Part shown: one piece after another, positions 17,247-25,841 of the stretch
How the letters are laid out: every line of letters starts with the position of its first letter
How positions within the stretch are numbered: position 1 is the first letter of the stretch
NCBI RefSeq assembly: GCF_002831585.1
Contig: NZ_CP025113.1
Coordinates: 4,417,001-4,481,000, forward strand
DNA length: 64,000 nt
Direction of reading: 5' to 3'
Source: Bradyrhizobium sp. SK17
GTDB taxonomy: Bacteria; Pseudomonadota; Alphaproteobacteria; Rhizobiales; Xanthobacteraceae
The notes under the pieces: generated by a model
What the model saw: the letters and a program-made list of their open reading frames with translations, nothing else
Database searches by the model: none
What the model was told of the DNA's origin: nothing
Made by a program: the position numbers and the translations under genes

Positions 17247-17992
17247 TCCCAAATTACGATCGCAGCCGCGTCCCCTTGTATGTCCAGGTGGCATCCGTCA
17301 TGCGCCAACGTGTCGAGACCGGCCACTGGCAGGAAGGCGACAAGATCTCGACCATCGAGGAGCTTGAAGGCGAGTTCGGCGTGGCGAGGGTCACGATCCG
17401 GCAGGCGATCGAGATGCTGCGCAGTGAAGGTCTCCTCGACGCCCAGCAGGGACGCGGGACCTTCGTCTCCGGCAGGCCCAAGAACCGTCATTGGCTGAAT
17501 CTCGCCAACGACTTCGAGTCGATGGTCGACTCGGTGAAGAGCAACGTTCTCAAGCGCGTCCATATCGAGGAGAACGTCGCGGCGCCGCAGCTCGCGGCAC
17601 ACGAAGGCAAGCCCGCCGAAGGCTACGCCTTCCTGCGAAGCGTGCAGTACAACGACGACGAACCGTTCTCCGTTGTCAATCTCTACCTGGCGCGCAATAT
17701 CTTCGTGAAGGACCGCAAGCGCTTTACCCATACGGCCGCGCTCACCAAGATCATGGAGATGGATGATATCGAAATCGTCCACGCGCATCAGATCGTGACG
17801 ATCGGCGTGGCGGATCCGGAGACGGCGGAGCTGCTCAAGATCGGATTGGGTGAACCGACCGCCGATTGTCGGCTCGTGCTCGTGGACAGCGATAACATCG
17901 CGGTCTATGTCGCCAATATCCATTATCACCGCAGCTGCTTCGCGCTTCGCGTCGATCTCATGGAAAAGAGCAAGAAGCGCACCAAGGCCTAG
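17234..17992 (+). CDS. GntR family transcriptional regulator with UTRA domain
   Basis: 252 residues. Residues about 10-75 form a GntR winged helix (VPLYVQVASVMRQRVETG; EFGVARVTIRQAIEMLRSEG; GRGTFVSG). The rest is a UTRA ligand-binding domain of the HutC subfamily (EGYAFLRSVQYNDDEPFSVVNLYL). ATG 17234 was chosen because it begins the HTH domain; upstream codons lie in the operator. It follows the Mo-hydroxylase operon by 55 bases. I infer that it binds the palindromes seen before the island's transcription units and is released by a pathway substrate or product. HutC-type UTRA regulators commonly repress catabolic genes. Confidence 0.88.
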   Translation: MNKLVPNYDRSRVPLYVQVASVMRQRVETGHWQEGDKISTIEELEGEFGVARVTIRQAIEMLRSEGLLDAQQGRGTFVSGRPKNRHWLNLANDFESMVDSVKSNVLKRVHIEENVAAPQLAAHEGKPAEGYAFLRSVQYNDDEPFSVVNLYLARNIFVKDRKRFTHTAALTKIMEMDDIEIVHAHQIVTIGVADPETAELLKIGLGEPTADCRLVLVDSDNIAVYVANIHYHRSCFALRVDLMEKSKKRTKA

Positions 17993-18112
17993 AGCCCGGA
18001 CCGGAAGGGAGGAAGTCGCTCTTCCGGAAATATCGTCTCGAACAAGCAGATCAGATCATGATGCGATTCCAGACGATCGCACCATGATCTGGATGTCGCA
18101 GGTCAGACGCGA

Positions 18113-19309
18113 TCAGGCCGCCGATTGCAGAACCGTAGCCGGCGACGATCCGACGATCTCCGTATAACGCGCCTGATCGGTTGCCCCTTCGGTGTTGATC
18201 AGGAGCACGCGCGAGGCGGGGCCGAGCCCAAGCTTGTCGCGGATGGCCTTGTCCCTCGTTGCCACGCGGAGCCCGGCAAGCCCGGCCGCTCCGCTTTCGC
18301 CGGCGACGATGGCCGGATCGCGATCCAGAGGGCGCGCGAGACTGCGCATCGCTTCGGCCGCGTCGTCCTCGCCGACAGTCATGAACCCATCGGCCTTGCG
18401 CGACAGGATTCGCCAGGCCACCAGCGACGGTTCGTAACATTCGAGCATCGCCATGATGGTCGGCTCGCCATGTGCGATCTTGGTGGGGTGCCCGGCCACC
18501 GCGCTCTCGTAAAGACAGGCCGCCCGCTCGGGCTCGACGACCACGAAGGTCGGCCGGTCCTTGCCGAACACGATCTCGAAATACCCGGCGACTGCCGCGG
18601 CAAGGCCCCCGACGCCGGCCTGGATGAACACATGAGACGGGCGATCCGGCATGTCCCGGAGGATTTCATTCAGCATGGCGGTGTAGCCCTGCATCACGAG
18701 GCCAGGGATGCGCTCGTATCCCGGCCACGACGTATCGGAGACGACGATCCAGCCATTGTCGCGGCACGTCTGATCGGCCACGGCGACCGAGTCGTCATAT
18801 GTCCCGGTGACGCGTACGATCTCGGCGCCAAACCGCGAGATGGCCGCGACGCGTTCGTCCGTGACACCGCTGTGAACAAAGATGACGGCCTTCGCGCCGA
18901 CCATCTGGGCGCCTGCGGCAACGGAGCGGCCATGATTTCCGTCGGTTGCGCATCCGACGGTCAGGCCCCGCGCGATGTCGCGAACCGCCGGTGTGCCGAT
19001 CTCGCTGATGTCGACTGCGCGGCCGAGCTTGCTGCTGGCCATCTCCAGCAGTAGCCTGACGACCGCGTAGGATCCGCCGAGTGCCTTGAAGCTGCCGAGT
19101 CCCAGACGGTAGGACTCATCCTTGATGTGCACAGTACCGACGCCGAGTTCCCGCGCCAGGGCCGACAGCGATTGGAGCGGTGTCGGCTTGTGATTCTCCC
19201 GGAAGGTGAGAAAGCGCTCAACTTCATTCGCTTGCTCGCGTGCCAATGTCGCGACGTCCGCCGGATCAAGGGGGTGATTGTGAGATGGGCTTGCGTTCGA
19301 CAGGAACAT
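18113..19309 (-). CDS. PLP-dependent lyase, diaminopropionate ammonia-lyase-like
   Basis: 398 residues, fold-type II PLP enzyme. RFLTFRENHKPTPLQSL, HIKDESYRLGLGSFKALGGS with the likely Schiff-base Lys75, GCATDGNHGRSVA and GVGGLAAAVAGYF follow the diaminopropionate ammonia-lyase / threonine dehydratase pattern. Such enzymes deaminate a 2,3-diamino or beta-hydroxy amino acid to a 2-oxo acid plus ammonia. It is divergent from the LamB/YcsF-F420 operon and shares its operator region. Product would be a 2-oxo acid; which amino acid it uses here is unknown. Confidence 0.82.
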   Translation of the reverse strand: MFLSNASPSHNHPLDPADVATLAREQANEVERFLTFRENHKPTPLQSLSALARELGVGTVHIKDESYRLGLGSFKALGGSYAVVRLLLEMASSKLGRAVDISEIGTPAVRDIARGLTVGCATDGNHGRSVAAGAQMVGAKAVIFVHSGVTDERVAAISRFGAEIVRVTGTYDDSVAVADQTCRDNGWIVVSDTSWPGYERIPGLVMQGYTAMLNEILRDMPDRPSHVFIQAGVGGLAAAVAGYFEIVFGKDRPTFVVVEPERAACLYESAVAGHPTKIAHGEPTIMAMLECYEPSLVAWRILSRKADGFMTVGEDDAAEAMRSLARPLDRDPAIVAGESGAAGLAGLRVATRDKAIRDKLGLGPASRVLLINTEGATDQARYTEIVGSSPATVLQSAA

Positions 19310-19404
19310 TCAGACCAGCCTTTGCGGTGAGGGAATGCGCGGTTAGGGCAGCCGTTCAGGCGTATATGTCCGAGCGGCGCAACTTGTCACGCGCGGCGAT
19401 ACAT

Positions 19405-19424
19405 ACTATCATTGGGATGATAGT
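19405..19424. promoter_or_regulatory. Second palindrome in the PLP-lyase / F420 divergent promoter region
   Basis: ACTATCAT-TGGG-ATGATAGT is a perfect 8-base dyad with a 4-base centre. It keeps the CTATC and GATAG elements of the other sites but brings them 8 bases apart rather than 16. It may be a second operator for the minus-strand PLP-lyase gene. Confidence 0.5.
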
Positions 19425-19486
19425 TCAATATCGAATCCGAACCAGCGCCCCGTCGCGGCGCAAGGCATCTTCTCTCATAAAAGGGA

Positions 19487-19512
19487 TTGTCGTACTAACA
19501 ATAGTACGATAG
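19487..19512. promoter_or_regulatory. Putative GntR operator, F420 operon (best copy of the motif)
   Basis: TCGTACTA (19490-19497), ACAA, TAGTACGA (19502-19509) is a perfect 8-base dyad, followed by TAG to give GATAG. It lies 31 bases before the LamB/YcsF start codon and is the reference copy used to score the other sites. Confidence 0.7.
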
Positions 19513-19542
19513 GGTTCGCGGACGCTTGGACAGGAGAAGCGG

Positions 19543-20319
19543 ATGACGATTTCGATCAATCTCAATGCCGACATGGCCGAGGGCTTCGGTGCCTACGACA
19601 TCGGCGATGATGCGGGCATCCTGAACGTCATTGGTTCAGCCAATATCGCCTGCGGCTTCCATGCCGGTGATCCGCGCGTGATGCGCAATGTGGTGCGGGA
19701 AGCCAAGCGGCTCGGCGTCACGATCGGAGCCCATCCCGGCTTCAACGACATCTGGGGTTTCGGCCGTCGCCGCATCGACATGCGTCCCGACGATCTCGAA
19801 TACATGATCGCCTATCAGATTGGCGCTCTCCAGGCGATGGCGGCCTATGAAGGCGAGCGCGTCACCCACCTCAAACCGCACGGCGCCCTGAACAACATGG
19901 CCGCAGAGGACAAGGACTACGCACTCGCCATCGGCCGCGCCATCAAGGCGGTCGATCCGCGCATCATCTATGTCGCGCTCGCGGGCTCGGAGATGGAGAA
20001 GGCCGGCCGCGGCCTCAATCTGCCGGTCGCGATCGAGGGCTTCTGCGATCGTCAGTACGATGATGACGGCAACCTGACGTCACGGAAAATTCCAGGTTCG
20101 GTCATCAAGGACGCTGCCGTCGCGACGCAGCAGGTGCTCGATATGGTGCTGAACAACACCATTACCTCGCGCAACGGCAAGAAGATCACATGCAAGGTTC
20201 ATACGCTTTGCGTGCATGGCGATGAGCCAACCGGCGTCGCGACAGCGCGCGCCGTCCGCGAAGGTCTCGAGAAGGCGGGCGTCAAGCTTGTGCCTCTGAC
20301 CGACATGATCCTGGACTAA
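19543..20319 (+). CDS. LamB/YcsF family protein (5-oxoprolinase subunit A-like)
   Basis: 258 residues with the family signature: INLNADMAEGFGAYDIGDD, the metal-site region NIACGFHAGDP, GAHPGFND and THLKPHGALNN, and VHGDEP near the end. In bacteria PxpA works with PxpB and PxpC to hydrolyse 5-oxoproline using ATP. Neither partner is nearby, so the protein may act on a different lactam or with partners coded elsewhere. ATG 19543 has AGGAGAAG upstream. It is the first gene of the F420 operon, 20 bases before npdG. Confidence 0.87.
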   Translation: MTISINLNADMAEGFGAYDIGDDAGILNVIGSANIACGFHAGDPRVMRNVVREAKRLGVTIGAHPGFNDIWGFGRRRIDMRPDDLEYMIAYQIGALQAMAAYEGERVTHLKPHGALNNMAAEDKDYALAIGRAIKAVDPRIIYVALAGSEMEKAGRGLNLPVAIEGFCDRQYDDDGNLTSRKIPGSVIKDAAVATQQVLDMVLNNTITSRNGKKITCKVHTLCVHGDEPTGVATARAVREGLEKAGVKLVPLTDMILD

Positions 20320-20339
20320 TCCTGAAAGGCACCTGTGTT

Positions 20340-20999
20340 ATGACCGACAAACCGACCATCGCCATCCTCGGAGGTACGGGGGACCTGGGCTCCGGCCTGG
20401 CCAAATGCTGGCTTGCGGCCGGCTACAAGGTCGTTCTCGGTTCGCGATCAGCCGAGAAAGCGAAGAGCGTTGCCGAGGCGATGACGGGCGAGGTGGCCGG
20501 TGACGACAATGTCGGCGCCGCCAGGGCAGGCGACATCGTGGTGCTCGCGGTGCCCTTCGCAAGCCATGATGCGACGCTGACCGAGGTCAAGGACGTGGTG
20601 CAGGGCAAGATCGTGGTCGATGCCGCGGTCCCGCTGGTGCCGCCCAAGGTCTCGGTGGTCCAGCTTCCTTCCGCGGGCTCGGCTGCGCAAATCGCTCAGC
20701 AGCTGCTTGGTCCGGGCGTGCGGGTGGTCTCGGCTTTCCACAATGTGGGCGCCACCAAGCTGCATCAGGGCGGGCGAGCGGATTGCGACGTGCTGGTGTT
20801 CGGCGACGACAAGGCCGCGCGAGATATTGTCATCAGCCTCGCGAATGAGGTCGCAAGCGCGGGCATCGATGGTGGCGTTCTGGCCAATTCGGCGGCGGCC
20901 GAAGCCTTGACGTCGGTGCTGATCGGTATCAACCGTCGCTACAAGGTCCCCGGCGCGGGAATCCGCATCACCGGCCTGACCGCGAAATCGGTCGCCTGA
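20340..20999 (+). CDS. npdG: NADPH:F420 reductase (F420-dependent NADP reductase)
   Basis: 219 residues with a Rossmann start AILGGTGDLGSGLAKCW and the NADP phosphate-binding GSRSAEKAKS. VKDVVQGKIVVDAAVPLVPP and VVSAFHNVGATKL follow the family. The enzyme moves a hydride between NADPH and F420; in a catabolic setting it would run towards F420H2 to feed the LLM enzyme. It is embedded between the LamB/YcsF gene and cofE, which strongly supports a function with F420 rather than as a generic NADP oxidoreductase. Confidence 0.88.
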   Translation: MTDKPTIAILGGTGDLGSGLAKCWLAAGYKVVLGSRSAEKAKSVAEAMTGEVAGDDNVGAARAGDIVVLAVPFASHDATLTEVKDVVQGKIVVDAAVPLVPPKVSVVQLPSAGSAAQIAQQLLGPGVRVVSAFHNVGATKLHQGGRADCDVLVFGDDKAARDIVISLANEVASAGIDGGVLANSAAAEALTSVLIGINRRYKVPGAGIRITGLTAKSVA

Positions 21000-21003
21000 T
21001 CCC

Positions 21004-21777
21004 ATGGCTGTCGGCGGCCGCGTCGAATATATCGCCCTGGACGGCATCCCGCATGTCAGTCCAGGGGACAATCTCGCGGTCATCGTGCGAGCCGCTTTGA
21101 CCGGGATGGCATTGCGCCTCGAGCGAGGCGATGTGCTCGTCATCGCGCAGAAGATCGTCTCGAAATCCGAAGGGCGCTATGTCCGCCTCGCCGATATCGA
21201 GCCATCGGCGGCCGCGCTCGAGCTTGCGAAGACGGTCGGCAAGGATCCGCGATTCATCGAGGTGGTGCTCGGCGAATCCGACGAGATCGTCAAGCACAGG
21301 CCGAACGTTCTGATCGCGGCGCATCGGCTCGGCTTCGTCATGGCCAACGCCGGCATCGACCAGTCCAATATCGAACACCACGACGGAGAGGAGCGGGTTC
21401 TGCTCCTGCCGAAGGATCCGGACGGCTCGGCGCGTGAGCTCAAAGCCATGCTCGACCCGGACGACGGCCTTGGTCTTGGCGTCGTCATCAATGACAGTTT
21501 CGGCCGCCCGTGGCGAAACGGCGTGGTTGGCGTCGCGATCGGCGCGGCCGGTGTGCCGTCGCTGCTGAGCCAGATCGGTGTCCCCGACATGTTCGGCCGT
21601 GCGATGCGGATGACCGAAATCGCCGTGGCCGATGAAATAGCCGCCGCGGCTTCGCTGCTGATGGGGCAGGCCGCCGAGGCGCGGCCGGTCGTTGTGGTCC
21701 GGGGCCTGCAACTAACCGGGCCTGCGTCGTCCGCATCTGTGCTCGCGCGACCCAAGAGCCAGGACATGTTCCGATGA
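21004..21777 (+). CDS. cofE: Coenzyme F420-0:L-glutamate ligase CofE
   Basis: 257 residues, single-domain CofE (no FbiB-type nitroreductase extension). Key stretches are GDVLVIAQKIVSKSEGRYV, GFVMANAGIDQSN and VVINDSFGRPWRNGVVGVAIG with a likely metal- and GTP-binding Asp/Gly pattern. It adds glutamate residues to F420-0 using GTP, giving the tail of F420. It starts 5 bases after npdG and overlaps cofD (ATGA). Confidence 0.92.
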   Translation: MAVGGRVEYIALDGIPHVSPGDNLAVIVRAALTGMALRLERGDVLVIAQKIVSKSEGRYVRLADIEPSAAALELAKTVGKDPRFIEVVLGESDEIVKHRPNVLIAAHRLGFVMANAGIDQSNIEHHDGEERVLLLPKDPDGSARELKAMLDPDDGLGLGVVINDSFGRPWRNGVVGVAIGAAGVPSLLSQIGVPDMFGRAMRMTEIAVADEIAAAASLLMGQAAEARPVVVVRGLQLTGPASSASVLARPKSQDMFR

Positions 21778-22712
21778 ACCAGGGTGACAAGAAGATCGTT
21801 GCGCTGTGCGGAGGCGTTGGTGGCGCCAAGCTCGCCTATGGTCTCAGCCGCTTGCTCGGCGCCAAGCTCAGCGTCGTCGTCAATACCGGCGATGACTTCG
21901 AGCATCTCGGCCTGTCGGTGTCACCTGACCTGGATACGGTGGTCTACACGCTTGGCGAACTCGCCGACGAAGAGCGCGGCTGGGGCCGGGCAGGCGAGAG
22001 CTGGAACTTCATGGACGCCCTTGGTGGGCTCGGTGGCGAAACCTGGTTCAGGCTCGGCGATCGCGATCTCGCGCTGCACGTCGTTCGCTCGCGCGCGCTG
22101 CGCGCCGGCGTCAGTCTCACCGACTTCACGCGTGAACTTGCCCAGCGGCTGAACATCGCCGCGGCAATCCTTCCGATGAGCGACGATCCGTTCGCGACCA
22201 TGATCGTCACCGCCGACGAGAGGATGTCGTTCCAGCGCTATTTTGTCGGCGCGCAGGCGCAGCCGGTCGTCAAGCGCATAGAGTTCGACAATCCGGGCAG
22301 GGGCACGGCCACCAACGCCGTGTTGCAGTCGATCGGGAACGCCGATGCGATCATCCTATGCCCGTCCAATCCGTATCTCAGCATCGATCCGATCCTGGCT
22401 GTTCCAGGCCTGCTTCCGGCACTGGAGACAGTCAAGGCGCCGATCGTTGCCGTTTCGCCGCTGGTCGGCGGGCGCGCGATCAAGGGACCGACCGCCAAGA
22501 TCATGAGCGAGCTCGGGGTCGAGACCAGTTGCGCTTCGATCGTCCGGCATTACCCGTTCCTCGACGGCTTCGTGATGGACCAGGTCGATCAGTCCGACGC
22601 CGCGCGGATCGAAATCCCGGTGCACCTCACCGACACCATCATGCGCTCCAAGGACGAACGGATCCGTTTGGCCGAAGCGTGCCTCAAATTCCTCGAACAG
22701 TTCGATCGCTGA
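21774..22712 (+). CDS. cofD: 2-phospho-L-lactate transferase CofD
   Basis: 312 residues. GGVGGAKLAYGLSRLLG at the start is the family hallmark; NTGDDFEHLGLSVSPDLDTV and LCPSNPYLSIDPIL follow. CofD joins the activated phospholactate (or related three-carbon) group to Fo, giving F420-0 or its dehydro or 3-phosphoglycerate form. The donor used in this organism cannot be told from sequence by eye. It overlaps cofE and lies 7 bases before cofC. Confidence 0.93.
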   Translation: MNQGDKKIVALCGGVGGAKLAYGLSRLLGAKLSVVVNTGDDFEHLGLSVSPDLDTVVYTLGELADEERGWGRAGESWNFMDALGGLGGETWFRLGDRDLALHVVRSRALRAGVSLTDFTRELAQRLNIAAAILPMSDDPFATMIVTADERMSFQRYFVGAQAQPVVKRIEFDNPGRGTATNAVLQSIGNADAIILCPSNPYLSIDPILAVPGLLPALETVKAPIVAVSPLVGGRAIKGPTAKIMSELGVETSCASIVRHYPFLDGFVMDQVDQSDAARIEIPVHLTDTIMRSKDERIRLAEACLKFLEQFDR

Positions 22713-22719
22713 GCATCCG

Positions 22720-23412
22720 ATGGGCCATTCCGAGACCTGGGCACTTGTTCCCGTGAAGAAGTTCAGTCGCGCGAAGAGCAGGCTGGGCGACATCCTCTAC
22801 GCGCCGGAGCGCGCCGAGCTTGCGCAGGCGATGCTGCGCGACGTCCTGCAAAGCCTCAACGCCGCAAGGACCGTCGACGGGATCGCCGTGGTCAGCTCCG
22901 ATCTGGACGCGCTCGCTATCGCCAAGTCGTTTGGTGCCGCGGCGATTTTCGACCCGGCGGAGGCCGGCGTGAACAAGGCCGTGCAGTTCGGTCTCGATGC
23001 GTTCGAGATCTATGATCGCCGGGTCATGATCGTCCCGGCCGACATTCCCTTCGCCGCCTCGCGGGATTTCGAGAACGTGGTCGAATTGCTCAACCACACG
23101 CCGATCGTGCTGGTGCCGGCCTTGTACGATGGCGGCACCAATGCGCTCGCGATGCGCTCGCCCCGGCTGCTGCAACCGCAGTTCGGCGAGGACAGCTTTC
23201 GCCGGCATCGCAGCACCGCGCGCGCGCGCGACCTCGGTGTCAGCGTGCTGAAATCCGACGGCATCGGCAAGGACATCGACTGCCCGCTCGATTTCGGACC
23301 CTATCTGCTGGCGTCGCAGGATCGCGGAATGACCCGATCCTTCGTGGACCAGATCAACATCGCCGAGCGTTTCGGTGTCGAAGACGCTCCTGCTCCCGTG
23401 AGGCTGTTCTGA
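22720..23412 (+). CDS. cofC: 2-phospholactate guanylyltransferase CofC
   Basis: 230 residues, nucleotidyltransferase fold: WALVPVKKFSRAKSRLGDIL near the N-terminus, then VMIVPADIPFA and NALAMRSP. It activates a three-carbon phospho-acid with GTP for CofD. Its TGA overlaps the ATG of fbiC at 23412, so translation is probably coupled. Confidence 0.9.
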   Translation: MGHSETWALVPVKKFSRAKSRLGDILYAPERAELAQAMLRDVLQSLNAARTVDGIAVVSSDLDALAIAKSFGAAAIFDPAEAGVNKAVQFGLDAFEIYDRRVMIVPADIPFAASRDFENVVELLNHTPIVLVPALYDGGTNALAMRSPRLLQPQFGEDSFRRHRSTARARDLGVSVLKSDGIGKDIDCPLDFGPYLLASQDRGMTRSFVDQINIAERFGVEDAPAPVRLF

Positions 23413-25829
23413 TGACTTTGCTGCCCGACTTGAGGCTCGATCAACGTCTGTCGCGCGATCAGGCCTACGAACTCGTCGATATCGCCGACACGACCGAACT
23501 GCTGAGGGCCGCTGCAAGTCGCCGCGACGCCGCCCATGGCGATGCCGTGACCTATTCGCCGAAAGTCTTTATCCCGCTCACGCAGCTGTGCCGCGACGTT
23601 TGCCATTATTGCACGTTCGCGCACGCCCCGCGCACCGGCATCAAGCCGTATCTGTCCATCGACGAGGCGGTCGCGATCGCGCAAGCTGGCAAGGAGGCCG
23701 GCTGCCACGAGGCGCTTTTCACCCTCGGTGACAAGCCGGAGCTCCGCTACAGGATCGCACGCGAGGAGCTCGCGAGGCTCGGGCATGACTCGACGCTGTC
23801 ATATGTGGCCGAAGTCGCAAAGGCGGTCTTCGAGCGCACCGGCCTTCTTCCGCACATCAACCCCGGGATCATGTCCGCGGAGGATCTTGCGATGTTGCGC
23901 AAGGTCTCGGTCTCGCAGGGCATCATGCTCGAATCCGCGTCGGAGCGGCTCTGTGCGAAGGGTGGCCCGCATTTCGGCTCGCCCGACAAGGTGCCGGCGG
24001 TGCGGCTCGAAACCATCGAAGCCGCAGGCAAGCTCGCAGTCCCGTTCACGTCGGGCATCCTGATCGGGATCGGCGAGACGCGTGCCGAGCGCGTCGATGC
24101 GCTGCTCGCGTTGCGCGATCTCAACGATGCGCACGGCCACATCCAGGAAATCATCATCCAGAACTTCAGGCCCAAGGCGGGCACCCGGATGGCGACCGCG
24201 GAGGCGCCGTCGGTCGAGGACCATCTTTGGACCATCGCGATAGCGCGTCTGCTCTTCGAGCCGGGCATGAACATCCAGGCTCCGCCCAACCTAAGCCCGG
24301 CGGCGCTCGGGCGGGTTGTCGCCGCGGGGATCAATGACTGGGGAGGGGTCTCACCCGTCACCCCAGATCACGTCAACCCCGAGGCGCCATGGCCGCATCT
24401 GCGGCTGCTGGAAGCGGCGACGCGGTCCGCCGGCAAGCGGCTGGCCAAGCGCCTGCCGATCTATCCGGCGTTCGCGCGGAATCCCTCGCGCTGGCTCGAC
24501 AGCAAATTGCTGAAATCGGTTCTCGACAGGATCGATGGCGATGGGGCGCCGCGCACCGATGACTGGCATCCTGGACATGTCGGCAGCCTTCCAGCCCGTG
24601 AACTGGAGTGGCGCAAGCGTCCTGCGCGTAGCTCCGTCGCGACCGACGTTCCTGCGATCATCGCGCACGCCCAGCGCGGCAGCGAACTGACCGAGGGCGA
24701 GATCGTCCGCTTGTTCCGCGCGCATGAGGACGATTTCGGGACAGTCTGCCGCGGTGCCGACGAGCTCAGACGCGCGGTTAATGGCGACGTGGTTTCCTAT
24801 GTCGTCTGCCGGAACATCAACTACACCAACATTTGCTCGTTCAAATGCCAGTTCTGCGCCTTCTCGAAGGGCAAGATGAGCGAGAACCTCCGCGGCAAGC
24901 CGTACGACCTCGAGATGAGCGAAGTCGCGCAGCGCGTCGTCGAAGCCTGGGATCGCGGCGCGTCCGAAGTCTGCATGCAGGGCGGCATCCATCCGTCCTA
25001 CACCGGCCAGAAATATCTTGATGTCTGCCGGGCCGTTAAGGGCGCCGTGCCGGACATGCACATGCACGCGTTCTCGCCGCTTGAAATCCACCAGGGTGCT
25101 CAGACCCTCGGCATTCCCGTTGCCGAGTTTCTGCAACGGCTCAAGGCCGCTGGTCTCGGCACATTGCCGGGGACGGCCGCCGAGATCCTCGATGACGAGG
25201 TGCGGGAGACGCTGTGCGCGGACAAGATCCGCACCCAGCAATGGCTCGACGTGATGCGCACCGCTCACCTCGTCGGGTTCAAGTCGACCGCGACGATCAT
25301 GTTCGGTCATATCGAACGATATGAGCATTGGGCGCGCCATCTGCTGCGCGTGCGGCGTCTGCAGGCAGAGACGGGCGGGTTCACTGAATTCGTTCCGCTT
25401 CCCTTCGTCCATATGGAAGCGCCGGTCTATCTGAAGGGCAGGGCCCGGCCGGGGCCGACTTTCCGCGAGGCGATCCTGATGCATGCCGTCGCCCGGCTGG
25501 TGCTCAATCCCTTCATCACCAACATCCAGACCTCGTGGGTGAAGATGGGACCCGAGGGTGTCCGCCAGTGCCTCGCGGCCGGCGTGAACGATCTCGGCGG
25601 CACGCTCATGGACGAGAGCATCTCCCGCTCTGCCGGCGCTGCGCATGGCCAGGAAATGACACCCCAGGAGATGGAATCGATTATCGTCTCCTCCGGACGC
25701 GTCCCGCGGCAGCGTACGACGCTCTACGGCGACGCCGGCGATGCCCGTCGCCAACGCTCATTCGATGCCGTCTGCGAACGGCAAGCCGCCGGCGCCGCAT
25801 GCGCGGCAGGCGGCTCACGCAGCCTTTGA
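23412..25829 (+). CDS. fbiC: Fo synthase FbiC (CofG-CofH fusion)
   Basis: 805 residues with two radical SAM domains. The first (CofG-like) has Cys60-X3-Cys64-X2-Cys67 in CRDVCHYC. The second (CofH-like) has Cys475-X3-Cys479-X2-Cys482 in CSFKCQFC, and later VCMQGGIHPSY and TVFGH-like IMFGHIERYEHW. Both halves are needed to build the 7,8-didemethyl-8-hydroxy-5-deazariboflavin ring from tyrosine and a ribityl-uracil. The fused form is the one found in actinobacteria; archaea mostly have two genes. The protein is complete and the clusters are intact, so Fo synthesis should be active. Confidence 0.94.
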   Translation: MTLLPDLRLDQRLSRDQAYELVDIADTTELLRAAASRRDAAHGDAVTYSPKVFIPLTQLCRDVCHYCTFAHAPRTGIKPYLSIDEAVAIAQAGKEAGCHEALFTLGDKPELRYRIAREELARLGHDSTLSYVAEVAKAVFERTGLLPHINPGIMSAEDLAMLRKVSVSQGIMLESASERLCAKGGPHFGSPDKVPAVRLETIEAAGKLAVPFTSGILIGIGETRAERVDALLALRDLNDAHGHIQEIIIQNFRPKAGTRMATAEAPSVEDHLWTIAIARLLFEPGMNIQAPPNLSPAALGRVVAAGINDWGGVSPVTPDHVNPEAPWPHLRLLEAATRSAGKRLAKRLPIYPAFARNPSRWLDSKLLKSVLDRIDGDGAPRTDDWHPGHVGSLPARELEWRKRPARSSVATDVPAIIAHAQRGSELTEGEIVRLFRAHEDDFGTVCRGADELRRAVNGDVVSYVVCRNINYTNICSFKCQFCAFSKGKMSENLRGKPYDLEMSEVAQRVVEAWDRGASEVCMQGGIHPSYTGQKYLDVCRAVKGAVPDMHMHAFSPLEIHQGAQTLGIPVAEFLQRLKAAGLGTLPGTAAEILDDEVRETLCADKIRTQQWLDVMRTAHLVGFKSTATIMFGHIERYEHWARHLLRVRRLQAETGGFTEFVPLPFVHMEAPVYLKGRARPGPTFREAILMHAVARLVLNPFITNIQTSWVKMGPEGVRQCLAAGVNDLGGTLMDESISRSAGAAHGQEMTPQEMESIIVSSGRVPRQRTTLYGDAGDARRQRSFDAVCERQAAGAACAAGGSRSL

Positions 25830-25841
25830 CGGAAACTGACC

